From the NCBI RefSeq assembly GCF_900156875.1, contig NZ_LT707408.1, positions 1,315,395-1,379,394 on the forward strand: a stretch of DNA of 64,000 nt. The letters are read 5' to 3'. The DNA is from Robertmurraya dakarensis. Its GTDB lineage: Bacteria > Bacillota > Bacilli > Bacillales > Cytobacillaceae. How positions within the stretch are numbered: position 1 is the first letter of the stretch; every line of letters begins with the position of its first letter. A program made the translations under genes and the position numbers. Shown here in pieces: positions 27,525-41,071 of this stretch. Under the pieces are notes generated by a model. It did no database searches. It was given only the letters and a program-made list of their open reading frames with translations, and was not told where the DNA came from.

Positions 27525-27546
27525 GACAATGCCGATAGGCATTGTC
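27525..27546 (+). promoter_or_regulatory. Perfect 9-bp hairpin upstream of dxr
   Basis: GACAATGCC (27525-27533) and GGCATTGTC (27538-27546) flank a GATA loop. There is no T-run after it. The left arm and loop also contain GCCGATAG preceded at 16 nt by TAAA (27511-27514), a sigma-D-like arrangement. Confidence 0.5.
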
Positions 27547-27585
27547 GCTTGCTTGCCTGGTTTTAGGTTGATTGGAGTGAAAGTC

Positions 27586-28731
27586 GTGAAATATATTAGT
27601 TTATTGGGTGCGACAGGTTCTATTGGCACTCAAACTTTGGATATTATAAAAGAGCATCCAACAGAATTTGCATTAGTAGCAATGTCTGTTGGACATAATA
27701 TAAATTTAGCAAAAAAGATAATCGCAGAATTTCAGCCAGAGTTTGTGTCTGTGGCTAATAAGTCTGATCTACAGCTATTAACTTTGGATTTTCCTAACAT
27801 TAAATTCACTTATGGTAATGAAGGTTTGACAGAAGTTGCAACCTATCATACAGCTACAACTTTAGTTAATGCAGTGATCGGAAGTGTTGGTCTTCAGCCG
27901 ACATTACAAGCAATAGAAGCAAGAAAAACGATTTGTATTGCAAATAAAGAAACATTAGTTACTGCAGGTCATTTGGTGATGAGTGCTGCAAAAAAATATG
28001 GTGTGGATTTACTTCCGGTAGACAGTGAGCATTCAGCCATTTACCAGGCATTACAAGGAGAAAGAGAAAAAAATATTGAAAAATTAATATTAACTGCTTC
28101 TGGTGGGAGTTTTAGAGACCGTACTCGCAAAGATTTGGAAAATGTTACAGTTTCTGAAGCATTGAATCACCCAAATTGGTCGATGGGGGCTAAAATTACG
28201 ATTGATTCTGCTACAATGATGAATAAAGGGTTAGAGGTGATTGAAGCCCATTGGCTATTTTCTGTTGGCTATGAAAAAATAGATGTACTGCTGCACAAAG
28301 AAAGTATTATACACTCTATGGTGGAATTTCATGACAGCAGTGTCATTGCCCAACTTGGAACTCCAGATATGAGAGTACCCATTCAGTATGCTTTAACTTA
28401 TCCTGACCGCATGCCATTAAAAACTGCAAAGAAATTAAATCTAGCTGAGATTGGACAGCTTCATTTTTCAAAGATGGATTTTAAACGTTACCGTTGTCTT
28501 GAGTTTGCATATGAGGCAGGTCAAGCTGGCGGGACAATGCCTACTGTACTAAATGCCGCAAATGAGGCGGCTGTCCAAGCTTTTTTGGAAGGGAAAATAA
28601 CTTTTTTACAAATTGAAGATATGATTGAGAAATCCTTAGCCCGTCATGATTGTATCGAAAGCCCTAATCTTACGGTTATAAATGAGGTTGATGAAGAGAC
28701 GCGCGCATTTGTAAACTCACTTCTAAATTAA
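27586..28731 (+). CDS. dxr: 1-deoxy-D-xylulose 5-phosphate reductoisomerase
   Basis: 381 residues from GTG 27586 (TTGGAGTG 7 nt upstream). N-terminal NADPH-binding [10 protein letters not shown], the [11 protein letters not shown] motif, metal/substrate site [10 protein letters not shown] and the [20 protein letters not shown] region are present. It makes 2-C-methyl-erythritol 4-phosphate in the MEP isoprenoid pathway, which supplies UppS two genes upstream. A longer frame from 27529 crosses the hairpin and lacks a good SD. Confidence 0.96.
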   Translation: MKYISLLGATGSIGTQTLDIIKEHPTEFALVAMSVGHNINLAKKIIAEFQPEFVSVANKSDLQLLTLDFPNIKFTYGNEGLTEVATYHTATTLVNAVIGSVGLQPTLQAIEARKTICIANKETLVTAGHLVMSAAKKYGVDLLPVDSEHSAIYQALQGEREKNIEKLILTASGGSFRDRTRKDLENVTVSEALNHPNWSMGAKITIDSATMMNKGLEVIEAHWLFSVGYEKIDVLLHKESIIHSMVEFHDSSVIAQLGTPDMRVPIQYALTYPDRMPLKTAKKLNLAEIGQLHFSKMDFKRYRCLEFAYEAGQAGGTMPTVLNAANEAAVQAFLEGKITFLQIEDMIEKSLARHDCIESPNLTVINEVDEETRAFVNSLLN

Positions 28732-28745
28732 AAGGTGGTTATAAT

Positions 28746-30008
28746 TTGAGTACAGTTATTGCCTTTATTATTATTTTCGGGGCATTAGTTTTTTTTCATG
28801 AATTAGGCCATTTGGTTTTTGCCAAAAGAGCAGGTATTCTTTGCCGTGAATTTGCCATTGGTTTTGGACCGAAAGTTTTTGCTTTTACGAAGGATGATAC
28901 GGTTTATACAATCAGACTGCTCCCTATCGGCGGTTATGTCCGCATGGCCGGTGAAGATCCTGAGATGGTTGAAATAAAACCAGGATATCGAGTTGGTTTA
29001 ATATTTGATCATGAAGAGCAAGTTAATAAAATTGTCCTAAATAATAAAGAAAAATATCCTGATTTGCGGATTATTGAAGTTGAATATGCTGATATAGAAC
29101 ATGATTTAATCATTAAAGGCTACGAAGAAGGGGATGACGAGTCCCTTAAAACTTTTAAGATCAGCAGGACTGCCAAGCTTGTCGAGAATGGTGCTGAAAC
29201 GTTGATTGCTCCATATGATCGTCAATTTGCATCGAAAACACTTGGACAACGAACGATGGCAATCTTTGCAGGTCCTATGATGAATTTTGTTCTCGCATTT
29301 GTTGTCTTTGTTATCATTGCATTGATTCAAGGAATCCCAACGAATGAGCCCACACTTGGAAAACTGACTCCGGATGGTGCTGCATTAGCAGCTGGCCTTA
29401 AGGAAGGCGATGTTATTCACAGCGTTGATGGAGCAGAAATATCAAGCTGGGCGGATGTTGTTGAAATTATACAGCAAAATCCTGAACGTGAACTAGAGTT
29501 TTTACTAGACCGGAATGGCCAAGAAATGACAATTGATGTTACGCCAAAAAAGCAAGAATTAGAAGATGGAAGAACGATCGGGATCATTGGTGTATATAGT
29601 CCGATGGAAAAGTCGCCGTTAAAAGCGATTGCCTTCGGAGCAACAGAACTGGTAACATGGACAAAAGAGATCTTTGTAGCAGTTGGTAAGCTAATTACAG
29701 GTCAATTTTCGATTGATGCCTTATCAGGTCCTGTTGGGATATATGTTTCAACTGATACAGTGGCACAGTCAGGAATCCTGTATTTAATGAAATGGGCTGG
29801 AGTACTGAGTATCAATTTAGGAATCATGAATTTATTGCCAATACCAGCTCTAGACGGTGGGCGTCTAATGTTTTTTGCAGTGGAAGCACTGAGAGGAAAG
29901 CCGCTTGATAGACAAAAAGAAGGTATTATTCATTTCATTGGTTTTGCTCTTTTGATGCTCTTGATGCTCGTTGTCACTTGGAACGACATTCAACGATTTT
30001 TCTTGTAA
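28746..30008 (+). CDS. rseP: Site-2 intramembrane metalloprotease RseP (RasP)
   Basis: 420 residues from a TTG start. The zinc site HELGH is at residues 18-22 in the first membrane helix; a PDZ domain occupies about 195-275; the NLLPIPALDGGRL motif near the C-terminus carries the third metal ligand. RasP cleaves anti-sigma factors such as RsiW and remnant signal peptides. About residues 75-150 form an inserted charged domain as in Bacillus homologues. Confidence 0.95.
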   Translation: MSTVIAFIIIFGALVFFHELGHLVFAKRAGILCREFAIGFGPKVFAFTKDDTVYTIRLLPIGGYVRMAGEDPEMVEIKPGYRVGLIFDHEEQVNKIVLNNKEKYPDLRIIEVEYADIEHDLIIKGYEEGDDESLKTFKISRTAKLVENGAETLIAPYDRQFASKTLGQRTMAIFAGPMMNFVLAFVVFVIIALIQGIPTNEPTLGKLTPDGAALAAGLKEGDVIHSVDGAEISSWADVVEIIQQNPERELEFLLDRNGQEMTIDVTPKKQELEDGRTIGIIGVYSPMEKSPLKAIAFGATELVTWTKEIFVAVGKLITGQFSIDALSGPVGIYVSTDTVAQSGILYLMKWAGVLSINLGIMNLLPIPALDGGRLMFFAVEALRGKPLDRQKEGIIHFIGFALLMLLMLVVTWNDIQRFFL

Positions 30009-30017
30009 GATTTTTTG

Positions 30018-30042
30018 GGCTATCTCGTAATTAGAGATAGCC
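30018..30042 (+). terminator. Possible weak terminator after rseP
   Basis: GGCTATCTC (30018-30026) pairs exactly with GAGATAGCC (30034-30042), loop of 7. The following sequence has only a short T run, so partial termination or RNA processing is more likely than a strong stop. Confidence 0.45.
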
Positions 30043-30071
30043 TATAGATTTTAATTATAAAGTTTTGATGA

Positions 30072-31793
<1,722 letters not shown>

Positions 31794-31800
31794 GATGATT

Positions 31801-31826
31801 ACCGAGCGATTTTTGCTCGGTTTTTT
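31801..31826 (+). terminator. Terminator after proS
   Basis: ACCGAGC (31801-31807) pairs with GCTCGGT (31815-31821), followed by a six-T run. Confidence 0.9.
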
Positions 31827-31882
31827 CTATTCAGCTGGATATATTTTTCTCTAGGCTGCAAACTAATTCCTTTCGTTAGTTA

Positions 31883-31891
31883 TGTTATAAT
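31883..31891 (+). promoter_or_regulatory. Extended -10 promoter for polC
   Basis: TGTTATAAT (TG-N-TATAAT) lies 76 nt upstream of the polC ATG, between the proS terminator and the gene. Confidence 0.5.
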
Positions 31892-31966
31892 TACTCTTGG
31901 TTTAATTAATAAAACTATTTTTAAGCTGTCGATCAGCCATATTATAAAATGAGGGGAGAGAGGTTG

Positions 31967-34900
31967 ATGAGCAGTGAATCAGGTAAAAAAGAACGTTTCC
32001 AGCTTTTACTCCAACAAATGCAGCTAACGGACGATGCAATCGTTCCATACTTTAAACATGCTGAAATTGATAAAGTTATTGTTGAAAAAAAAGCGAGGAA
32101 ATGGAGCTTCTCTTTTATTTTTGAAAATATATTACCATTCCATGTTTATAACCTTTTTACAACACAACTAAAAAAGACCTTTTCCCATATCGCAGGAGTT
32201 TCTTATACGATAAATGTCAAAAATCAAGAGATCTCTGAACAGTTAATTATAGATTACTGGAAGAGCAGTATAGAAGAGATTGATGGTATGTCACCTCCGA
32301 TTATTAAGTTATTAAATGAACAAATTCCATCTGTTAATGGCAATCGGATTGTTTTAAGAGTTGGCAATGAATTAGAAGGTACTACTGTTAAAAGAAAATA
32401 TGCCAACTTAATAAATGATTCCTATCAGGGGTTTGGTTTTCCTCCTCTTGTCATTGACACAGAAGTGAATGAAAACCATGCGAATGAACAGTACGAACAA
32501 TTTCTACAAGCTAAACGTAAAGAGGATGAAGAAAGAGGTCTGCAGGCATTACTTGAAATGCAGAAACAAGAGGCTGAAAAAGATTCCTCGGGAGGCGAGG
32601 TGCCTTCAGGTCCTGTTACAATTGGTTTAACGATTAAGGATGATGCTGATTTCCGCAGACTCATTGATATTGTCGACGAAGAAAGACGAATTGCGATTGA
32701 AGGGTATGTGTTTGCAAGCGAGACAAAGGAATTGCGCAGTGGAAGAACATTGCTTACCTTTAAGATTACTGATTATACCAGCTCCATTATTGTTAAGATG
32801 TTTTCTCGAGATAAAGAGGACGCAGCCATTTTTGAAAGAGTTAAAAAAGGAATGTGGCTAAAAGTCCGCGGAAGCATCCAGAATGATACATTTGTACGTG
32901 ATCTCGTTATGATTGGAAATGATGTTAATGAAATCAAACCAATTGAGAGAAAAGATACAGCGCCTGATGATGAAAAGCGAGTAGAGTTACATCTTCATAC
33001 GCCAATGAGTCAAATGGATGCTGTCAGTTCTGTAGGAAGCTTGGTATCTCAAGCAAAAAAATGGGGACATAAAGCAATCGCTATAACAGATCATGCTGTG
33101 GCACAATCCTTCCCTGAAGCATTTAGTGCAGGTAAAAAACATGATATTAAGATCCTTTATGGAGTTGAAGCGAACCTTGTTGATGATGGTGTACCTATAG
33201 CCTATAATGATGCGCATCGCTCCCTTGCAGATGACACATATGTCGTATTTGATGTGGAAACAACGGGGTTATCTGCTGCCTATGACACCATTATCGAGTT
33301 AGCTGCAGTGAAAATTAAGGAAGGTGAAATCATTGATCGGTTTGAGGCATTCGCAAACCCTCATCATCCGTTATCTGCAACAACGATTGAATTGACTGGT
33401 ATCACTGATGAAATGGTACAGAACGCACCCGACATTGATGAGGTACTGAGAGATTTTCACCAATGGTCAGAAGATGCCGTTTTCGTTGCCCACAATGCAT
33501 CGTTTGATATGGGGTTCTTAAATGTAGGATACAAAAAAAGCGGCCTTGATAAAGCGAGTAATCCCGTCATTGATACATTAGAATTGGCACGCTTTTTGTA
33601 TCCAGAAATGAAAAACCATCGTCTTAATACATTGGCGAAGAAATTTAATGTTGAGCTCACGCAACATCACCGTGCGATTTATGATGCTGAAGCAACAGGA
33701 CATTTGCTTAACATTATGTTAAAGGAAGCGATTGAAAAAGGGATTGAGTTCCATGATCAGTTAAACGACAACATGGGTCAAGGGAATGCCTATCAACGCA
33801 GCCGTCCCTATCACTGTACGTTGATAGCTCAAAACGATGTAGGGTTAAAAAACCTTTTCAAACTCGTTTCCATCGCTCATATTAATTATTTTTATCGTGT
33901 TCCGCGTATTCCTCGATCCGTCCTGCAAAAATACCGTGAAGGAATTATAGTAGGTTCTGGTTGCGATAAAGGGGAAGTTTTTGAAGGGATGATGCAAAAG
34001 GCGCCAGAAGAGGTTGTCGACACGGCTAGATTTTATGATTATCTTGAGGTTCACCCGAAAGAAGTTTATGCGCATTTATTAGAATTAGATTTAGTGAAAG
34101 ATGAGCAAAACTTGGAAGATATTATTCAAAAAATTATCAAGCTTGGTGAGGATTTAGATCTTCCAGTTGTCGCAACTGGAAATGTTCATTATTTAAATCC
34201 TAATGATAAAATTTACCGGAAAATACTTGTCAATTCCCAAGGCGGGGCCAATCCTTTAAATCGACATAAATTGCCTGATGTACATTTTAGAACAACAAAC
34301 GAAATGCTTGAGGCATTTAGCTTCCTTGGAAAAGAAAAAGCAAAGGAGATTGTTGTAACAAACACGAATAAAATTGCTGATATGGTCGAAGTGATTAAAC
34401 CAATTAAGGACGACTTGTATACACCTAAAATTGAAGGTGCAGAAGAAGAAATGAGGTCAATGAGCTACAGTATGGCCAAAAGTATTTATGGAGATCCTCT
34501 GCCAGAAATCGTTGAGGCACGTTTGGAAAAAGAACTGAAAAGTATTATCGGGCATGGTTTCGCCGTTATCTACTTAATTTCTCATAAGCTTGTAAAAAAA
34601 TCATTAGATGATGGCTACCTTGTTGGTTCCCGTGGATCAGTAGGATCCTCCTTGGTGGCAACGATGACAGAAATTACAGAGGTTAATCCTTTACCGCCGC
34701 ATTATGTTTGTCCTAATTGCAAAACCTCTGAATTTTTTAATGATGGTTCAGTAGGGTCAGGGTTTGATTTGCCTGATAAGGACTGCCCGAACTGCGGAGA
34801 GGTATTCAAAAAAGATGGACATGACATTCCGTTTGAAACTTTCCTTGGTTTCAAGGGAGATAAGGTGCCAGATATCGATTTGAACTTTTCTGGGGAATAT

Positions 34901-36289
34901 CAGCCCCGGGCTCATAACTATACAAAGGTTTTGTTTGGTGAAGATTATGTATACCGTGCTGGTACTATAGGAACAGTTGCTGATAAAACTGCGTTTGGTT
35001 ATGTAAAAGCTTATCAGCAAGATAATGATCTTCAACTACGCGGTGCTGAAATTGAAAGACTAGCTTCTGGCTGCACCGGTGTAAAACGTACAACTGGACA
35101 GCATCCTGGAGGAATTATAGTTGTACCTGATTATATGGACATTTACGATTTTAGTCCGATTCAGTTTCCGGCTGACGATCGAAACTCTGAATGGAAAACG
35201 ACCCATTTTGACTTCCATTCTATCCATGATAATGTATTGAAGTTAGATATTCTGGGACACGATGACCCGACCGTTATTAGGATGCTGCAAGATTTAAGCG
35301 GTATTGATCCAAAGACGATTCCTACCGATGATCCTGAAGTGATGAAAATCTTCAGTGGGACTGAGGCATTAGGTGTAACAGAAGAACAAATCATGTGTAA
35401 AACTGGAACACTTGGCATACCTGAGTTTGGAACACGATTTGTACGTCAAATGCTGGAAGATACAAAGCCAACTACATTCTCAGAATTAGTCCAGATTTCT
35501 GGATTGTCACATGGTACTGATGTATGGCTCGGGAATGCTCAAGAACTAATTCATAACAATATCTGTACACTAAGTGAAGTAATCGGGTGTCGTGACGATA
35601 TCATGGTATATTTGATTTATCAAGGTTTGGAGCCTTCATTTGCTTTTAAAATTATGGAGTCTGTTCGTAAAGGGAAAGGCTTAACAGATGAAATGGAAGA
35701 AGAAATGAGGAAAAATGAAGTTCCGGAATGGTATATTGATTCATGTAAAAAAATAAAATATATGTTTCCTAAGGCCCATGCCGCTGCATATGTCTTGATG
35801 GCAGTTCGAATTGCTTATTTTAAAGTTCATCACCCAATTCTATATTACGCAGCTTATTTCACAGTAAGGGCGGAGGATTTTGATGTAGATGCGATGGCAA
35901 AAGGGTCACAAGCAATAAGAGCAAAAGTTGAAGAAATTAACGCTAAAGGGTTAGATGCAGCACCAAAAGAAAAAAACCTTTTAACCGTATTAGAATTAGC
36001 ACTGGAAATGAGTGAAAGGGGCTACTCTTTCCAGAAGGTGGATCTTTATCGGTCACACGCTTCTGAATTCATTATTGATGGAAAATCCCTGATTCCACCA
36101 TTTAATTCAATCCCTGGACTTGGAACGAATGCCGCGATTAATATCGTAAAAGCAAGGGAAGAAGGAGAGTTTCTTTCTAAAGAAGATTTGCAAAAACGGG
36201 GGAAGGTTTCAAAAACCATTATTGAATACTTGGACAACCACGGATGCTTACAAGATCTACCTGAGCAAAACCAACTATCATTATTTTAG
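31967..36289 (+). CDS. polC: DNA polymerase III PolC
   Basis: 1440 residues, the Gram-positive replicative polymerase with its own proofreading domain. Order: N-terminal domains (to about 210), OB fold (about 220-325), PHP segment ([10 protein letters not shown]), 3'-5' exonuclease with FDVETTG (D429), a Cys4 zinc finger (CPNCK and CPNCG), the palm with PDIDLNF at 968-974, fingers and C-terminal helix-hairpin-helix ([16 protein letters not shown]). ATG 31967 follows GGGGAG; an in-frame ATG at 31949 is a weaker alternative. Flanked by the proS terminator and the rimP promoter, so probably monocistronic. Confidence 0.98.
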   Translation: MSSESGKKERFQLLLQQMQLTDDAIVPYFKHAEIDKVIVEKKARKWSFSFIFENILPFHVYNLFTTQLKKTFSHIAGVSYTINVKNQEISEQLIIDYWKSSIEEIDGMSPPIIKLLNEQIPSVNGNRIVLRVGNELEGTTVKRKYANLINDSYQGFGFPPLVIDTEVNENHANEQYEQFLQAKRKEDEERGLQALLEMQKQEAEKDSSGGEVPSGPVTIGLTIKDDADFRRLIDIVDEERRIAIEGYVFASETKELRSGRTLLTFKITDYTSSIIVKMFSRDKEDAAIFERVKKGMWLKVRGSIQNDTFVRDLVMIGNDVNEIKPIERKDTAPDDEKRVELHLHTPMSQMDAVSSVGSLVSQAKKWGHKAIAITDHAVAQSFPEAFSAGKKHDIKILYGVEANLVDDGVPIAYNDAHRSLADDTYVVFDVETTGLSAAYDTIIELAAVKIKEGEIIDRFEAFANPHHPLSATTIELTGITDEMVQNAPDIDEVLRDFHQWSEDAVFVAHNASFDMGFLNVGYKKSGLDKASNPVIDTLELARFLYPEMKNHRLNTLAKKFNVELTQHHRAIYDAEATGHLLNIMLKEAIEKGIEFHDQLNDNMGQGNAYQRSRPYHCTLIAQNDVGLKNLFKLVSIAHINYFYRVPRIPRSVLQKYREGIIVGSGCDKGEVFEGMMQKAPEEVVDTARFYDYLEVHPKEVYAHLLELDLVKDEQNLEDIIQKIIKLGEDLDLPVVATGNVHYLNPNDKIYRKILVNSQGGANPLNRHKLPDVHFRTTNEMLEAFSFLGKEKAKEIVVTNTNKIADMVEVIKPIKDDLYTPKIEGAEEEMRSMSYSMAKSIYGDPLPEIVEARLEKELKSIIGHGFAVIYLISHKLVKKSLDDGYLVGSRGSVGSSLVATMTEITEVNPLPPHYVCPNCKTSEFFNDGSVGSGFDLPDKDCPNCGEVFKKDGHDIPFETFLGFKGDKVPDIDLNFSGEYQPRAHNYTKVLFGEDYVYRAGTIGTVADKTAFGYVKAYQQDNDLQLRGAEIERLASGCTGVKRTTGQHPGGIIVVPDYMDIYDFSPIQFPADDRNSEWKTTHFDFHSIHDNVLKLDILGHDDPTVIRMLQDLSGIDPKTIPTDDPEVMKIFSGTEALGVTEEQIMCKTGTLGIPEFGTRFVRQMLEDTKPTTFSELVQISGLSHGTDVWLGNAQELIHNNICTLSEVIGCRDDIMVYLIYQGLEPSFAFKIMESVRKGKGLTDEMEEEMRKNEVPEWYIDSCKKIKYMFPKAHAAAYVLMAVRIAYFKVHHPILYYAAYFTVRAEDFDVDAMAKGSQAIRAKVEEINAKGLDAAPKEKNLLTVLELALEMSERGYSFQKVDLYRSHASEFIIDGKSLIPPFNSIPGLGTNAAINIVKAREEGEFLSKEDLQKRGKVSKTIIEYLDNHGCLQDLPEQNQLSLF

Positions 36290-36357
36290 TAGACAACTCT
36301 ATGTCTATTTAAAACGGCGTCATGCCTTTAGTATCAATGAACGGACAGCTATTCCAT

Positions 36358-36386
36358 TTGCATAAAAAATTTGGATATGGTATAGT
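36358..36386 (+). promoter_or_regulatory. Sigma-A promoter of the rimP-nusA-infB operon
   Basis: TTGCAT (36358-36363), 17-nt spacer, TATAGT (36381-36386). It would start a leader of about 160 nt before rimP. Confidence 0.7.
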
Positions 36387-36420
36387 TTTATTGGAAATAC
36401 TAACGATAACTCTCGTAACC

Positions 36421-36443
36421 AAGAGTGGGGTCACCCCACTCTT
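36421..36443 (+). promoter_or_regulatory. Attenuator-like hairpin in the rimP-nusA leader
   Basis: AAGAGTGGGG (36421-36430) and CCCCACTCTT (36434-36443) form a perfect 10-bp stem with a 3-nt loop. A T-run occurs near 36470. In B. subtilis, NusA is reported to autoregulate this operon by leader termination; the position of this hairpin fits that model, but the gap before the T-run makes direct termination uncertain. Confidence 0.6.
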
Positions 36444-36554
36444 TCGTGTTGTGTAGACTTTTTTTACATAGCTAGCTTATGAATAAGCTTTTGTTTTATC
36501 CTCAAACAGTGCTGATAGATAATTGACATGACCTTTTATGTCAGGAGGGAAATA

Positions 36555-37025
36555 ATGAGTAAAGTGATAGAAGTTGTTGAGGGTTTAGCTGCTCCTATTG
36601 TTGAAGAATTGAATTTAGAATTAGTCGATATTGAATATGTTAAAGAAGGGAAGAACTGGTTCCTTCGTGTGTATATCGATAAAGATAATGGAGTAGATAT
36701 TGAGGAATGTGGAGTTGTCAGCGAAAAACTCAGTGAAAAATTGGACGAAATAGATCCAATTCCATATAACTACTTTCTTGAAGTATCATCACCTGGAGCT
36801 GAACGTCCATTGAAAAAAACAAGGGACTATGAAAAGGCAGTTGGTAAAAATGTGTTTATTAAAACATACGAACCGATTGATGGTGAGAAGACGTTTGAAG
36901 GTGTATTAACGGATTTTAATGGTGAAGAAGTGACGATCGACATTTTAATCAAAACTAGGAAGAAAAGCATTAAAATACCGATGGAAAAAATTGCGAACGC
37001 ACGTTTAGCCGTTACATTCTCTTAA
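36555..37025 (+). CDS. rimP: Ribosome maturation factor RimP
   Basis: 156 residues. The N-terminal alpha/beta domain ([35 protein letters not shown]) and the motif [15 protein letters not shown] identify RimP, needed for 30S maturation. CAGGAGGG precedes ATG 36555; an upstream in-frame ATG at 36528 lies before the SD. First gene of the nusA-infB operon. Confidence 0.96.
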   Translation: MSKVIEVVEGLAAPIVEELNLELVDIEYVKEGKNWFLRVYIDKDNGVDIEECGVVSEKLSEKLDEIDPIPYNYFLEVSSPGAERPLKKTRDYEKAVGKNVFIKTYEPIDGEKTFEGVLTDFNGEEVTIDILIKTRKKSIKIPMEKIANARLAVTFS

Positions 37026-37069
37026 GAGTAAAAAATATTGCAGATAGGTTAAAAGGGGGATACATACTA

Positions 37070-38218
37070 ATGAGCAGTGAATTGCTTGATGCTCTTGTAT
37101 TGCTTGAAAAAGAAAAAGGAATCTCAAGGGATGTTATAATTGAAGCAATTGAAGCGGCATTAATATCAGCATATAGAAGAAATTTTAATCAAGCGCAAAA
37201 TGTTCGAATTGATTTAAACCTTGGCTCCGGAACGATGAGAGTGTTTGCTCGTAAAGAAGTAGTTGAGGAAGTATTCGACCCTAGATTAGAAATTTCTTTA
37301 GAGGATGCACGCAAAATTAATCCTAACTATCAGATTGAAGATGTGGTGGAATTAGAAGTAACACCAAAGGACTTTGGCCGTATTGCAGCACAAACTGCAA
37401 AGCAGGTTGTTACTCAAAGAGTTAGAGAAGCAGAAAGAGGTATTATCTATTCTGAGTTTATCGATCGTGAAGAAGATATTATGACTGGGATTGTTCAACG
37501 TGTCGATTCGAAGTTTATTTATGTAAGCTTAGGAAAGATTGAAGCGATCCTGCCAGCAAACGAACAGATGCCGAACGAAAGATATAAACCCCATGATCGC
37601 ATAAAGGTGTTTATTACAAAAGTAGAAAAAACAACGAAAGGTCCACAAATTTTCGTTTCTAGAACACATCCCGGATTACTTAAAAGATTATTCGAGATGG
37701 AAGTTCCTGAAATATATGATGGAACAGTTGAAATAAAGTCTGTGAGCCGCGAAGCGGGGGACCGTTCAAAGATTTCTGTTCATTCCGATAATCCTGAAGT
37801 TGACCCAGTAGGCTCTTGTGTAGGTCCTAAAGGAACGAGAGTACAGGCCATTGTAAATGAGTTGAAAGGTGAAAAAATTGACATCGTAAAATGGTCTGAT
37901 GATCCATTTGTTTTCGTTGCTAATGCTTTAAGTCCTTCTAAAGTGCTTGATGTAATCGTCAACGAGGAAGAAAAGGCAACAACTGTTGTAGTGCCTGATT
38001 ATCAACTATCGCTTGCCATTGGAAAGCGTGGTCAAAATGCTCGTTTAGCTGCAAAGCTGACAGGTTGGAAGATCGACATCAAATCAGAAACAGATGCCAG
38101 AGAGGCAGGGATTTACCCTCGAGAAGAAGGCATTTTAACTTTTGATGATGAAGATGATTCAGACTATGATTCCGACTTCAGCTTAGATTTTGATGATAAC
38201 GAAGATATCCTTGATTAA
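37070..38218 (+). CDS. nusA: Transcription termination/antitermination factor NusA
   Basis: 382 residues. N-terminal RNA-polymerase-binding domain (to about 125), S1 domain (about 135-200), KH1 and KH2 (about 205-345, with GSCVGPKGTRVQAIV and AIGKRGQNARLAAKLTG). No C-terminal acidic repeats of the enterobacterial type, only a short acidic tail. It stimulates pausing and intrinsic termination. Operon with rimP. Confidence 0.97.
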   Translation: MSSELLDALVLLEKEKGISRDVIIEAIEAALISAYRRNFNQAQNVRIDLNLGSGTMRVFARKEVVEEVFDPRLEISLEDARKINPNYQIEDVVELEVTPKDFGRIAAQTAKQVVTQRVREAERGIIYSEFIDREEDIMTGIVQRVDSKFIYVSLGKIEAILPANEQMPNERYKPHDRIKVFITKVEKTTKGPQIFVSRTHPGLLKRLFEMEVPEIYDGTVEIKSVSREAGDRSKISVHSDNPEVDPVGSCVGPKGTRVQAIVNELKGEKIDIVKWSDDPFVFVANALSPSKVLDVIVNEEEKATTVVVPDYQLSLAIGKRGQNARLAAKLTGWKIDIKSETDAREAGIYPREEGILTFDDEDDSDYDSDFSLDFDDNEDILD

Positions 38219-38236
38219 GTGTGAGGTGAATGATGA

Positions 38237-38521
38237 ATGAACATGAAAAAGAAAAAAGTTCCTATGCGAAAATGTGTCGCTACCGGTGAAATGAAGCCGA
38301 AAAAAGAACTCGTTCGCATCGTTCGCTCCAAAGAGGGAGAAGTGTCCATTGACTTAACGGGAAAAAAATCTGGTCGTGGAGCTTATTTATTGAAAGATAA
38401 AGATGCAATTTTAAAGGCGAAGAAGAAAAATATATTAAAAAATCATTTAGAAGCTGAGATCGATGAATCTATTTATGAAGAACTATTAGAAATGATAGAG
38501 AAGGAGAAACGACTATCCTGA
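38237..38521 (+). CDS. rnpM: YlxR-family RNA-binding protein RnpM
   Basis: 94 residues. The YlxR signature MRKCVATGEMKPKKELVRIV and the GRGAYL motif are present; the protein is Lys-rich. In B. subtilis it binds RNase P RNA and modulates its activity. GAGGTG lies 8 nt before ATG 38237; ATG 38243 is also possible. Stop overlaps the ylxQ start. Confidence 0.93.
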   Translation: MNMKKKKVPMRKCVATGEMKPKKELVRIVRSKEGEVSIDLTGKKSGRGAYLLKDKDAILKAKKKNILKNHLEAEIDESIYEELLEMIEKEKRLS

Positions 38522-38826
38522 TGAATTCAAATAATCAATGGATGTCATTACTTGGCTTAGCCAATCGAGCACGTAAAATTATTTCCGGTGAGGAACTCGT
38601 TGTAAAGGAAATTAGAACGAATAAAGCAAAACTTGTTTTATTATCTGCGGACGCATCTGCTAATACAGCGAAAAAAGTAACGGATAAATGCAAATCCTTT
38701 TCAATTCCATATAAAATTGTTGAAAACCGTTTTTTGCTCGGTCAATCGATTGGAAAAGAAGCCCGCGTAGTAGTGGCCGTTTTAGATGCAGGATTTGCTA
38801 AAAAGCTAATCACGTTGCTCGATTAA
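38521..38826 (+). CDS. ylxQ: YlxQ, L7Ae-family RNA-binding protein
   Basis: 101 residues. The L7Ae/L30e fold is indicated by [40 protein letters not shown] and the late Gly-rich loop. Such proteins bind kink-turn RNA; the specific target of YlxQ is unsettled. Overlaps rnpM by one base and precedes infB by 19 nt, the usual Bacillus order. Confidence 0.92.
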   Translation: MNSNNQWMSLLGLANRARKIISGEELVVKEIRTNKAKLVLLSADASANTAKKVTDKCKSFSIPYKIVENRFLLGQSIGKEARVVVAVLDAGFAKKLITLLD

Positions 38827-38845
38827 ATCTAGCGGGGGTGTAAAT

Positions 38846-41071
38846 ATGAGTAAAATCCGAGTTTATGAATATGCAAAACAACATAATGTATCAAGTAAAG
38901 ACGTAATTTCAAAACTAAAAGAAATGAATATAGAGGTTTCTAACCATATGACAACAATAGAAGAAGATACGATCAAAAAGCTTGATCAAACATTCAACAA
39001 ACAAGAGGATAAGCAGCCTCAGAAGAAAAATCAACCTTCAAAACCAGCTCCACAGCAATCCGTTCAGCCGAAATCGAAAGCAAGTGCGTTTGAAGATGAT
39101 GATGATAAAAATACTGCGCCATCTAAGGTGAAAGTAAAGACGGCACCTAAGGCACGTGATGGAAAAAAAGGTGCTCAAGAAAATCAATCTAAAGAGGCAA
39201 AGGCTTTTAATAAAAATAAAGCTAAAAATACTTCAAATAAAAACAAGAATCAGCATAACAAAGGCAAAAACCAGCATCAGCCATCAAACAATCAGCCGCA
39301 AAAGAAAAAAGAGAAGGAACTGCCATCTAAAATCACATTTAGTGAGTCACTTACAGTTGCTGAGCTTGCAAAGAAGCTTCATCGTGAGCCATCTGAGATT
39401 ATTAAGAAACTGTTCATGTTAGGTGTTATGGCGACAATCAATCAAGATCTCGATAAAGATGCTATTGAATTAATTGCTTCTGAGTACGGGGTTGAGGTTG
39501 AGGAAGAAATCAAAATAGATACTACTGATCTAGAGGTTTACTTTACTGAGGATGAAGATGGAGATTTAGTTGAAAGACCATCGGTTGTAACCATTATGGG
39601 GCACGTTGACCATGGTAAAACAACTTTACTTGACTCCATTCGTCATACAAAAGTTACCGCTGGTGAAGCAGGCGGAATCACACAGCATATTGGTGCATAT
39701 CAAGTTGAGGAAAATGGTAAAAAGATTACATTCCTTGATACTCCAGGACACGCCGCTTTTACTACAATGCGTGCACGTGGAGCTAAGATTACCGATATAA
39801 CTATTCTTGTTGTTGCTGCTGATGATGGGGTAATGCCGCAAACTGTTGAAGCAATTAACCATGCGAAAGCAGCAGAAGTACCAATCATTGTTGCTGTTAA
39901 TAAGATTGATAAGGAAGCAGCAAACCCAGACCGCGTGATGCAGGAGTTAACAGAACATGGATTAATTCCTGAAGCATGGGGCGGAGAAACAATTTTTGTC
40001 CCTCTTTCTGCTTTAACAGGTGAAGGAATTGACAACTTATTAGAAATGATTCTTTTAGTGAGTGAAGTAGAAGAATATAAAGCTAATCCAAACCGTAAAG
40101 CCATTGGTACTGTCATTGAAGCTCAATTAGATAAAGGCCGTGGATCTGTAGCAACACTACTTGTTCAGAATGGTACACTTCATGTTGGTGATCCGATCGT
40201 AGTTGGTAATACTTTTGGCCGTGTTCGTGCAATGGTTAATGATCTTGGCCGCCGTGTGAAAGAAGCAGGCCCTTCTACACCAGTAGAAATTACTGGATTA
40301 AATGATGTACCGCAGGCAGGAGATCGCTTTGTTGTATTTGAAGATGAGAAAACAGCCCGCCAAGTTGGGGAAGCAAGAGCATCACTTGCTGTTCAGGCAC
40401 AAAGAAGTGAAAAGACACGTGTAAGTTTAGATAATTTATTTGATCACTTGAAACAAGGTGAAATGAAGGAACTTAACTTAATTGTAAAAGCTGACGTTCA
40501 AGGTTCAGTTGAAGCAGTTGTAGCTGCTTTCCAAAAGCTTGATGTTGAAGGTGTTAAAGTTAAAATCATTCATACAGGTGTAGGAGCTATTAATGAATCT
40601 GACATCACATTAGCTGCCGCTTCAAATGCAATTGTGATTGGTTTCAACGTACGACCTGATGTTAACGCAAAACGTGCAGCTGAGTCTGAGGAAGTTGATA
40701 TCCGCTTACACAGAATTATTTATAAAGCAATTGAGGAAATCGAAGCGGCGATGAAAGGGATGCTTGACCCAGAATTTGAAGAAAAGATCATTGGGCAGGC
40801 AGAGGTTCGTCAAACATTTAAGGTATCAAAGGTTGGTACGATCGCTGGTTCTTACGTTACAGATGGTAAGATTACCCGTCACAGCGGTGTGCGCTTGATC
40901 CGTAATGGCATTGTTATCTTTGAGGGTGAAATCGATGCTTTAAAACGTTTTAAAGATGATGCCAAGGAAGTTGCACAAGGATACGAATGCGGAATTACCA
41001 TTAAAAATTTCAATGATGTGAAAGAAGGAGACATCATTGAAGCATATATTATGGAAGAAGTGGTACGTTAA
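38846..41071 (+). CDS. infB: Translation initiation factor IF-2
   Basis: 741 residues. N-terminal IF2N repeats and a long Lys/Gln/Asn-rich disordered linker (about 50-165) precede the GTPase with G1 GHVDHGKT at 252-259, DTPGHAAF (G3) and NKID (G4), then domains II-IV. It places initiator tRNA on the 30S subunit. Stop overlaps the ylxP start (TAATG). Confidence 0.98.
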   Translation: MSKIRVYEYAKQHNVSSKDVISKLKEMNIEVSNHMTTIEEDTIKKLDQTFNKQEDKQPQKKNQPSKPAPQQSVQPKSKASAFEDDDDKNTAPSKVKVKTAPKARDGKKGAQENQSKEAKAFNKNKAKNTSNKNKNQHNKGKNQHQPSNNQPQKKKEKELPSKITFSESLTVAELAKKLHREPSEIIKKLFMLGVMATINQDLDKDAIELIASEYGVEVEEEIKIDTTDLEVYFTEDEDGDLVERPSVVTIMGHVDHGKTTLLDSIRHTKVTAGEAGGITQHIGAYQVEENGKKITFLDTPGHAAFTTMRARGAKITDITILVVAADDGVMPQTVEAINHAKAAEVPIIVAVNKIDKEAANPDRVMQELTEHGLIPEAWGGETIFVPLSALTGEGIDNLLEMILLVSEVEEYKANPNRKAIGTVIEAQLDKGRGSVATLLVQNGTLHVGDPIVVGNTFGRVRAMVNDLGRRVKEAGPSTPVEITGLNDVPQAGDRFVVFEDEKTARQVGEARASLAVQAQRSEKTRVSLDNLFDHLKQGEMKELNLIVKADVQGSVEAVVAAFQKLDVEGVKVKIIHTGVGAINESDITLAAASNAIVIGFNVRPDVNAKRAAESEEVDIRLHRIIYKAIEEIEAAMKGMLDPEFEEKIIGQAEVRQTFKVSKVGTIAGSYVTDGKITRHSGVRLIRNGIVIFEGEIDALKRFKDDAKEVAQGYECGITIKNFNDVKEGDIIEAYIMEEVVR

